DNA of 12,878 bases. It comes from Cyanobacteria bacterium UBA11153. Its GTDB lineage: Bacteria; Cyanobacteriota; Cyanobacteriia; Cyanobacteriales; Coleofasciculaceae. A program made the translations under genes and the position numbers. Below, in pieces: positions 6,988 through 12,878 of this stretch. The stretch covers positions 4,019 to 16,896 of the forward strand of contig DOIX01000243.1 in NCBI GenBank assembly GCA_003511885.1. The letters run 5' to 3'. The notes below the pieces were generated by a model. It saw only the letters and a list, made by a program, of their open reading frames with translations, was not told where the DNA came from and searched no databases. How positions within the stretch are numbered: the stretch's first letter is position 1; each line of letters starts with the position of its first letter.

Positions 6988-9900
6988 ATGTTTAGTTCTA
7001 CAACCGCCCTAACCCATAGCGAATTGGCATCGGCGATTGTCCGTAACCCCTTGCTCGTCACACCAGAGATGACGGTAATGGACGCAATCGCTCAAATGAG
7101 TGGTCTTCGTGCCGTCTGTTCATCATCTAGAGAAGTAGATAACCAGATAGAAGAGTTACATCTTGAAGCTAGATCCAGTTGTGTGTTGGTAGTAGCAGGG
7201 GAGCAACTAGTAGGTATTTTGACTGAACGAGATATAGTTCGTCTCAGTACAGAGAAACAATCCTTAAAAGATATAGTAATTGGTGATGTCATGACTCATT
7301 CCCTCATCACCCTCCAGGAATCTGAATTCACCAACCTCTTCTTTGCAGTTCATCTACTTCAACAGCATCGCATTCGTCATTTACCCCTACTCAACCATCG
7401 CCATCAAATCATTGGACTGCTAACCAACGAGACTTTACGGCAAATTTCTCGTCCAGTAGACTTGTTACGCCTCCGTCAAGCGGTTGAAGTGATGACTGCT
7501 GATGTGGTTTGTGCAGATCCTAGTATTTCTTTACTCAGAATTGCCCAATTGATGACAAATCATCAAGTTAGTTCAGTGATGATTGTCACCGAACAGCAAA
7601 GCACTCAAAATAAACCAATTAAAATCCCAGTTGGGATTATCACCGAACGAGATTTTGTCCAATTTCAAGCATTAAATCTGGATTTGGAAACAGTTCCCTT
7701 ATCATCAGTTATGAGTACACCTGTCTTCTCAGTTAGTCCTGATGAATCTCTTTGGATAGTCCAGCAAATGATGGAGTCGCGATTCATTAGGCGGTTGGCG
7801 GTTACAGGTAGTGAGGGAGAACTCTTAGGTATTGTGACTCAAACTAGTATTTTAAAAGCACTAAATCCCCTGGAATTATACAACCTAGCTGATATCTTAG
7901 ACAAGAAAGTATCGCGCCTAGAAGCGGAAAAAGTCCAATTATTGGCAAATCGCAATATCGAACTAGAGCGACAAGTTGAAGGAAGAACTAATGCCCTTAA
8001 AGCACAAGCCGAAAGGGAGCGACTAATTAGCAAGATTACCACTCAGATTCGAGGATCTCTAAATTTACCAGAGATCCTCAACACCATGGTGACAGAAGTA
8101 AGAGCGCTATTAAACTGCGATCGCGCGGATATTTGGCAATTTCACCCAGATTCAAGTGTGACGGTTCTTGCCGAATCCATTATCGATTGGAAACTTAAAA
8201 ATCAGGGAAAAAGAATTATTGACTGTTGTTTTTACCCAGATAATAGAGAATTATTTTACAAAGGAAAAATTCGGGTTATAGAAGACATCTATACTACGGA
8301 AATGAGTAAATGTCACCGTGAATTATTGATACGCTTACAGATTAGATCGAAAATTTTAGTTCCTATCTTTCAGGAAGATCGGCTTTGGGGACTACTCAGT
8401 GTCGTTGAAAGTTATACCGCTCGCCAATGGCACAAGGAAGAAATTACCCTCTTACAACAGCTTGCCACGCAATTAGAAATTGCCATTAAGCAAGGAACAG
8501 CTTACCAACTGTTAGAAAACGAATTAACTGAACGTAAACAAACTGAAGCTCGTTTGCGAGAAAGCGAACAACGTTATGCTACCTTAGCAGCAGCAGCTCC
8601 TGTGGGTATTTTCCGTACTGATACTGAGGGAAACTGTATTTACGTTAACCGACGCTGGAGCCATATTACTGGACTCACTTCAGAAGCTGCAACAGGGATA
8701 GGCTGGCTAGAAGCAATCCATCCTGAAGATAGACAAGAGGTTGCTCGAGAATGGCATCTGGCAATCCAAGAAAACCGTCCCTTTCGTTTAGAGTATCGAT
8801 TTCAGCGTCCCGATGGAAGAGTGACTTGGGTATTTGCTAAAGCAGTATCAGAATCTAATTCTGATGGCCTAATTACAGGCTATGTGGGTGTTGTTGTAGA
8901 AATTACAGAGCGCAAACAAGCAGAAGCGGCGCTTGTACAACTGAATGCAGAATTAGAACTCAAGGTGGCACAACGGACAGCGGACCTGCAAGAAAGCAAC
9001 CTCAAATTAGCCCACGCCACTCGTCTCAAGGATGAATTTTTAGCAAATATGAGTCATGAACTCCGGACTCCCCTCAATGCGATTCTGGGTATGACGGAGG
9101 CATTACAAGATCAAATATTTGGCACGATTAACGATGGACAAAAACAAGCATTACAAACTATTGAACGTAGCGGATCCCATCTTTTAGAACTAATTAATGA
9201 TATCCTCGAACTGGCAAAAATTGAAGCTGGGCAGATAGAATTGCAATGTAAGCCGACAGGAGCGATCCAGCTTTGCCATTCCAGTTTAGTTTTTGTTAAA
9301 CAGCAAGCTCTGAAAAAACAGATTCATTTATCTGAAAAAATTGCCGAAAATTTGCCCAAATTATTGGTAGATGAACGACGAATTAAACAAGTTTTAATCA
9401 ATTTGCTCAACAATGCGATTAAATTTACACCTGAAGGTGGTAAAGTCACCCTAGAAGTCACAAAGATAGGAGGATCGGCTTCGGACGTTCATAGTTTTAT
9501 CCGGTTTACGGTAACTGATACAGGTATTGGGATTGCGCCAGAAAATATGAGCAAATTATTTCAGCCCTTTAGCCAAATTGACAGTGCATTAAACCGTCAA
9601 TATGGAGGGACAGGCTTGGGACTTTCCCTTGTAAAAAAAATAGTGGACATGCACGGCGGCACAGTAGCGGTAACGAGTGAATTAGGTGTAGGAAGTTCTT
9701 TTACCATCGATTTACCCTGTAGCAATCTGTCCTTGCCATCTCCTGAATTACTGAATCAAGAATTACTCAATTTTGAAGCAAAGTTTCAAACAAAAATACC
9801 AGGGAAATCACCTAAAATTCTGTTAGCCGAAGATCACTTAGCTAATATCAATACAATTTCTAACTACCTGACAGCGAAAGGATACCAGATTGTCTTAGCC

Positions 9901-10173
9901 AAAAACGGCATGGAGGCAATTTACCTCAGCCAATCAGAGCAACCTGACTTAATTTTAATGGATATCCAAATGCCGGGAATGGATGGTTTAGAAGCAATCA
10001 AATATATCCGTAATGATGATAAACTAGTCAATATTCCAATTATTGCCATCACAGCTTTAGCGATGACAGGCGACCGGGAAAAATGTCTAGAAACTGGGGC
10101 GAATGAGTATCTCTCTAAGCCTCTCAAACTCAAGCAACTTACCAATTTGATTGAACAGCTTTTAGCGATCTAG
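6988..10173 (+). CDS. cytosolic hybrid histidine kinase: 4 CBS, DXCF cyanobacteriochrome-type GAF, PAS, HisKA, HATPase, REC (1061 aa)
   Basis: No signal peptide or membrane helix is visible. Four CBS repeats (about 14-86, 98-155, 166-226, 238-292) form two Bateman modules, a fold that binds AMP, ATP or related adenosyl ligands. A charged coil (about 300-345) leads to a GAF at 346-503 with the cyanobacteriochrome signature: D412-C413-C414-F415, and canonical C442-H443 in KCHRELL, 28 residues after C414. The usual His of the AHQC segment is replaced (SVVES at 471-475). A PAS domain (about 525-645), closely similar to the sixth PAS of the 1713-aa kinase, is followed by a coil, HisKA (H690 in SHELRTPL), HATPase (N809, DTGIGI at 844, GTGLGL at 874) and REC (D949, D992, T1022, K1044). 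All transmitter and receiver residues are intact. I infer bilin binding and reversible light sensing combined with nucleotide sensing. The first CBS begins near residue 14, which supports the ATG despite no clear ribosome site. It heads the plus-strand arm; two REC-kinases follow. Confidence 0.95.
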   Translation: MFSSTTALTHSELASAIVRNPLLVTPEMTVMDAIAQMSGLRAVCSSSREVDNQIEELHLEARSSCVLVVAGEQLVGILTERDIVRLSTEKQSLKDIVIGDVMTHSLITLQESEFTNLFFAVHLLQQHRIRHLPLLNHRHQIIGLLTNETLRQISRPVDLLRLRQAVEVMTADVVCADPSISLLRIAQLMTNHQVSSVMIVTEQQSTQNKPIKIPVGIITERDFVQFQALNLDLETVPLSSVMSTPVFSVSPDESLWIVQQMMESRFIRRLAVTGSEGELLGIVTQTSILKALNPLELYNLADILDKKVSRLEAEKVQLLANRNIELERQVEGRTNALKAQAERERLISKITTQIRGSLNLPEILNTMVTEVRALLNCDRADIWQFHPDSSVTVLAESIIDWKLKNQGKRIIDCCFYPDNRELFYKGKIRVIEDIYTTEMSKCHRELLIRLQIRSKILVPIFQEDRLWGLLSVVESYTARQWHKEEITLLQQLATQLEIAIKQGTAYQLLENELTERKQTEARLRESEQRYATLAAAAPVGIFRTDTEGNCIYVNRRWSHITGLTSEAATGIGWLEAIHPEDRQEVAREWHLAIQENRPFRLEYRFQRPDGRVTWVFAKAVSESNSDGLITGYVGVVVEITERKQAEAALVQLNAELELKVAQRTADLQESNLKLAHATRLKDEFLANMSHELRTPLNAILGMTEALQDQIFGTINDGQKQALQTIERSGSHLLELINDILELAKIEAGQIELQCKPTGAIQLCHSSLVFVKQQALKKQIHLSEKIAENLPKLLVDERRIKQVLINLLNNAIKFTPEGGKVTLEVTKIGGSASDVHSFIRFTVTDTGIGIAPENMSKLFQPFSQIDSALNRQYGGTGLGLSLVKKIVDMHGGTVAVTSELGVGSSFTIDLPCSNLSLPSPELLNQELLNFEAKFQTKIPGKSPKILLAEDHLANINTISNYLTAKGYQIVLAKNGMEAIYLSQSEQPDLILMDIQMPGMDGLEAIKYIRNDDKLVNIPIIAITALAMTGDREKCLETGANEYLSKPLKLKQLTNLIEQLLAI
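8117..8124. repeat. HIP1 octamer GCGATCGC
   Basis: This copy lies within the GAF coding region of the 1061-aa kinase, over the codons for the conserved CDR segment. Confidence 0.9.
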
Positions 10174-10233
10174 GTTACAAAATTGTAGTTGTTTTTTAAC
10201 AATTACTTACAAGTCCCACCATATAGCGTTTTT

Positions 10234-10239
10234 AAAGGA
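10234..10239 (+). promoter_or_regulatory. ribosome binding site that fixes the GTG start of the 379-aa REC-kinase
   Basis: AAAGGA ends 9 bases before GTG at 10249. The receiver domain begins six residues after that GTG, while the 20 extra residues read from the TTG at 10189 match nothing in the paralogues and have no such site. Confidence 0.7.
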
Positions 10240-10248
10240 TATCTAATA

Positions 10249-11388
10249 GTGAATACTCCCTCGATTTTAATTGTTGATGATGAACCTGATAACTTTGATG
10301 TAATTGAAGCACTTCTGAGTAGCGAACCATATCAGTTACATTATGTTTCGGACGGACAAGAAGCGATAGACTCTCTGGAAATCTTCAATCCAGATTTGAT
10401 CTTGCTAGATGTGATGATGCCCTTTTTAGATGGGATTGAAGCATGTCAGCAGATTAAAGCTTTAGCTGAATGGCAAGCTGTTCCTATTATTATGGTAACG
10501 GCTTTAACTGATAAAGAGGATTTGGCAAGATGTCTGAAAGCTGGGGCAGATGATTTTATTAGCAAGCCCGTTAATCGGATAGAGTTACAGGCAAGAATCC
10601 ATTCAATGTTAAGGATCAAAGAACAGTATGAAAAGATCAAAATGCTCGCTAAAATTCAAGAGAATACAATCGAAGTTTTGGGGAAAAGTTTGCAAGAATT
10701 AAGAGGTAATTTAAGCCGAACTCTACCTCATGAATTGAATACACCTCTTAACGGTATTTTTGGGGCATTTAACCTCTTACTCGATTGCCGTGAAGATATG
10801 AGTGAGGAAGAAATTGATGAACTATTGATGATTGCTAAAAAATCAGCGCTTAGATTAGAAAGATTAAGCCAGAGATATTTAACTTATGTCCAATTATCAC
10901 TTAATGCTAGCAAGTTAGATGAATCTGGCATAAATAGAAAAGATTCCGAGCTTATTTGTAATCAAGATTGGATTGAAATGACTGCCAAAACTCAGGCGGA
11001 AAAAGCGAATCGTTTGGCGGATCTAGTTTGTAATCTTGAAGATGCAAAATTAGCTGTTAGGATTAAAGATTTACAATGTATTGTCGGGGAGTTAGTCGAA
11101 AATGCTTGCAAATTTTCTCAGCCAGGAACCCCTGTTACCATAACTAGTGAATCTATCAATAATATGCTATATCTCTCAATTTGCGATCGCGGCAGGGGCA
11201 TGACAGAAGAACAAATCGCTAAAATTGGAGCCTTTATGCAATTTGAACGTCAAGATTATCAGCAGGAAGGTTTGGGCTTAGGATTAGAAATCATTAAGAA
11301 AATAGCCAAAGTTTATGGAGGCGAATTATTGATCTCTAGTCTTTACAACAAAGAAACAAAGGTAACTATTACGCTACCTTTAGTGTAA
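10249..11388 (+). CDS. REC-histidine kinase with a divergent transmitter, GTG start, 379 aa
   Basis: Soluble receiver-kinase fusion. I take GTG at 10249 as the start because AAAGGA lies 9 bases before it and the protein then aligns from its first residues with its paralogues; a TTG at 10189 would add 20 unrelated residues. The receiver (about 4-122) has D10/D11, D54 in LLDVMMP, T85 and K106. By hand count about 100 of its first 130 residues are identical to the 357-aa protein downstream. The kinase half is different: the H-box is LPHELNTPLNGIFG (H161), followed by a longer helical segment with acidic SEEEIDELL, then N-box VENACKFS (N285), G1 box DRGRGM (D313, G315, G317) and GLGLGL at 341-346. 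It is therefore a shared receiver joined to a different transmitter. It starts 75 bp after the CBS-hybrid kinase on the same strand and is probably cotranscribed. No output domain is present, and the phosphorylation target is unknown. Confidence 0.92.
   Translation: MNTPSILIVDDEPDNFDVIEALLSSEPYQLHYVSDGQEAIDSLEIFNPDLILLDVMMPFLDGIEACQQIKALAEWQAVPIIMVTALTDKEDLARCLKAGADDFISKPVNRIELQARIHSMLRIKEQYEKIKMLAKIQENTIEVLGKSLQELRGNLSRTLPHELNTPLNGIFGAFNLLLDCREDMSEEEIDELLMIAKKSALRLERLSQRYLTYVQLSLNASKLDESGINRKDSELICNQDWIEMTAKTQAEKANRLADLVCNLEDAKLAVRIKDLQCIVGELVENACKFSQPGTPVTITSESINNMLYLSICDRGRGMTEEQIAKIGAFMQFERQDYQQEGLGLGLEIIKKIAKVYGGELLISSLYNKETKVTITLPLV
11183..11190. repeat. HIP1 octamer GCGATCGC
   Basis: This copy overlaps the codons of the G1 ATP-binding box (CDRG) in the 379-aa REC-kinase. 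Confidence 0.9.
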
Positions 11389-11544
11389 AATTTATAGTTA
11401 GGGCTTGCTGAATTAAAGGACAAGCTATAGCAGATAACGGTTTCCAGCATTTTTTGTTAAAATATAAACTAGATTATAGCATCAGGATGCTCAAAATCCT
11501 GGTACTAGTGCAGGTTGGCAGAAATAACCCATCACGGAAAGCTC

Positions 11545-11574
11545 TCTCCTCTGCGAGAAAGCTTGCAGAGGAGA
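11545..11574. repeat. 10-bp perfect hairpin inside the MITE-like element
   Basis: TCTCCTCTGC and GCAGAGGAGA flank a 10-base loop. There is an A run after it on the plus strand, so transcription from the minus strand would meet a T run before the hairpin rather than after; it does not look like an intrinsic terminator in either direction. Confidence 0.7.
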
Positions 11575-11701
11575 AAAAACGACTCTCAATCCTTTGGCAG
11601 TGATGAGAAACTTCGGCAGCACTGCACTAGGCTGGGAAAATCCTTGGGTAAATTTAGTGATTATCCTCGGAAGTTAGCATTTTTTGTACTGTGTAGCATC
11701 T

Positions 11702-11721
11702 GGAGTTGCCTGAGCGACTCC
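11702..11721. repeat. 8-bp hairpin at the right end of the MITE-like element
   Basis: GGAGTTGC, loop CTGA, then GCGACTCC pair with one T-G wobble. It lies two bases inside the right terminal repeat and is probably part of the element's end structure. No T run follows. Confidence 0.5.
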
Positions 11722-11767
11722 CGTCAGCAAGCCCCAGTTAAATATTAACCCATCGAAAATAAAAATC

Positions 11768-12841
11768 ATGAAGAAACCATCCATTCTTATTGTTGATGAT
11801 GAGCCTGATAATTTTGATGTAATTGAAGCACTTCTTGACAGTAGGTACTATCAATTATATTATGCCTCTCATGGACAAGAAGCAATAGAATCTCTGGAAA
11901 TCTTCAATCCAGATTTAATCTTACTGGATGTGATGATGCCCTACTTAGACGGGATTGAAGTATGCAAGCAGATTAAAGCATTACCTCAGTGGCAAGAAGT
12001 TCCCATTATCATGGTAACAGCCTTAAGCGATAAAGAAGATTTAGCACAATGTCTCAAAGCTGGAGCAGATGATTTTATTAGCAAGCCAGTTAATGGACTT
12101 GAATTTCGTGCCAGAGTCCATTCAATGTTAAGAATTAAACAACATTATGACGATTTACAAGAATTGATCAAATTACGAGAAGATATGGTGAACATGATGG
12201 TTCATGATTTACGCAATCCTCTCACCAATATTTTGCTAGGATTGGATATTATCGAAAAATTGAACTTGCCACCAGAAGCCCAAAAAGCTAAACTTATTCA
12301 AGTTCGCTCTTCCAGTCAAAGATTGCAGTTATTAATTGACAATTTGTTGCTCATGGCGAAGCTAGAATCGGGAAAAATATCCCTAAATTTAACCCAAACA
12401 TCTATCGGCGATTTAGTACCCTTGGTTTTGGCTGAATTTCAAGAACTTGCGGCACAAAAAAATATAAAAATTATCATCGATATCCCCGAAAGTGACAGAA
12501 TTATTACTGTAGATATGGCAATGTTTCGCAGAGTATTAGATAACATATTATCTAATGCTATCAAATTTTCTCCTCGCCAAAGTCAAATTGTCTTTGGTGC
12601 AGAATACCTAGTATCTGGTGGTGTCAACCTTAGAATTGCCGATGTCGGACCAGGGGTTCCTGATGAGTTGCGACAAAGAATTTTCGATAAATATGAAATT
12701 GGCACTATCAGGCAGGATGTTGCTCAAATAGGATTAGGATTAGCATTTTGCAAGGTAGTAGTCGAAGCTCATGGTGGTAATATTTCTATTGAAGGCAATC
12801 ACCCTCAAGGCTCTATTTTTGTCATCACCTTACCTAAATAG
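11768..12841 (+). CDS. REC-histidine kinase, 357 aa, paralogue of the left-arm REC-kinase
   Basis: Receiver (about 4-122) with D10/D11, D54 in LLDVMMP, T85 and K106, then a helical linker, HisKA with H146 in VHDLRNPL and HATPase_c with N263, G1 box DVGPGVP (D292, G294, G296) and IGLGLAFCK at about 321-329. It matches the 356-aa protein of the left arm from end to end, including KYEIGT before the G2 box, while its receiver is closest to that of the 379-aa neighbour. No membrane segment or output domain is present. No good ribosome binding site is seen before the ATG; the upstream 28 bases are AT-rich. The MITE-like element lies directly upstream, so it may depend on read-through from the CBS-kinase operon or on a promoter within or beside the element. 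Partner choice is not predictable by eye, since three near-identical receivers occur in this window. Confidence 0.93.
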   Translation: MKKPSILIVDDEPDNFDVIEALLDSRYYQLYYASHGQEAIESLEIFNPDLILLDVMMPYLDGIEVCKQIKALPQWQEVPIIMVTALSDKEDLAQCLKAGADDFISKPVNGLEFRARVHSMLRIKQHYDDLQELIKLREDMVNMMVHDLRNPLTNILLGLDIIEKLNLPPEAQKAKLIQVRSSSQRLQLLIDNLLLMAKLESGKISLNLTQTSIGDLVPLVLAEFQELAAQKNIKIIIDIPESDRIITVDMAMFRRVLDNILSNAIKFSPRQSQIVFGAEYLVSGGVNLRIADVGPGVPDELRQRIFDKYEIGTIRQDVAQIGLGLAFCKVVVEAHGGNISIEGNHPQGSIFVITLPK

Positions 12842-12878
12842 GGGTTGCTGTATAAGTCATTAACCTTGACAACAATTA

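Larger units (their letters stand above)
11396..11740. mobile_element. MITE-like element or IS remnant, 335 bp plus 5-bp target duplication
   Basis: The 380-bp gap between the two REC-kinases is almost filled by this unit. GGGCTTGCTGA at 11401-11411 is exactly inverted as TCAGCAAGCCC at 11724-11734, and AGTTA flanks both ends (11396-11400 and 11736-11740), as expected of a transposition duplication. Inside are a 9-bp inverted repeat, CTAGTGCAG at 11505-11513 and CTGCACTAG at 11622-11630, a 10-bp hairpin (11545-11574), a CAGGAT/ATCCTG hairpin (11483-11501), and a 12-bp direct repeat AGCATTTTTTGT at 11446 and 11676. No transposase frame is present; the open frame at 11515-11748 is low in resemblance and starts with TTG. 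It begins 12 bases after the 379-aa kinase stop and ends 28 bases before the next ATG, so it probably separates genes that once lay closer together. I cannot assign the parent family. Confidence 0.7.

Noticed and set aside
8023..8496. Calling the 1061-aa protein a phytochrome
   Set aside because: There is no PHY domain and no N-terminal PAS knot; a stand-alone GAF with a DXCF motif fits cyanobacteriochromes instead.
10187..10204. AT-rich hairpin AGTTGTT/AACAATT after the CBS-kinase as a terminator
   Set aside because: The stem is weak and no T run follows it; the next gene starts soon after on the same strand, so read-through is more likely.
10189..10248. N-terminal extension of the 379-aa REC-kinase from TTG
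   Set aside because: The 20 residues match neither paralogue, and the GTG at 10249 has a well-placed AAAGGA.
11515..11748. 77-aa open frame inside the MITE-like element
   Set aside because: TTG start, no ribosome binding site, encoded across hairpins and a terminal repeat. It is not a transposase by any motif I can see.

Overview
The window is almost wholly devoted to two-component signalling in a cyanobacterium. The cyanobacterial assignment rests on four copies of the octamer GCGATCGC (HIP1; by chance one per about 65 kb), low to moderate GC, long PAS-rich hybrid kinases, and GAF domains of the cyanobacteriochrome (bilin photoreceptor) type. A filamentous species is likely but cannot be proved from here.

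Layout. A 541-bp intergenic region (6447-6987) separates two divergent arms. The left arm (minus strand) has a 1713-aa hybrid histidine kinase (three membrane helices like the plant/cyanobacterial ethylene-receptor domain, seven PAS, one GAF, HisKA, HATPase, REC). Two bases after it comes a 356-aa REC-histidine kinase. The right arm (plus strand) has a 1061-aa cytosolic hybrid kinase (four CBS, cyanobacteriochrome-like GAF, PAS, HisKA, HATPase, REC). It is followed after 75 bp by a 379-aa REC-histidine kinase with a GTG start and then a 357-aa REC-histidine kinase. Between these last two lies a 335-bp element with 11-bp terminal inverted repeats and a 5-bp target duplication, best read as a MITE or IS remnant. 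The first 231 bases and the last 37 hold no gene that I can support.

How the genes may work together. Each arm repeats one plan: a large sensor hybrid kinase ending in a receiver, followed by a smaller protein that begins with a receiver and ends with a kinase. The kinase cores of the two large proteins are close paralogues, while their input domains differ (membrane plus many PAS versus CBS nucleotide modules). Both carry a GAF with two cysteines 28 residues apart in the DXCF cyanobacteriochrome arrangement. I infer a light-responsive sensing cluster that also reads redox or ligand signals (PAS) and adenine nucleotides (CBS). There are five transmitter and five receiver domains but no DNA-binding, GGDEF or other output domain, so the final target is encoded elsewhere.

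Most notable: a UirS/SynEtr1-like architecture whose ethylene domain has lost its copper cysteine, and a CBS-plus-DXCF-GAF hybrid kinase that could combine light and energy sensing.
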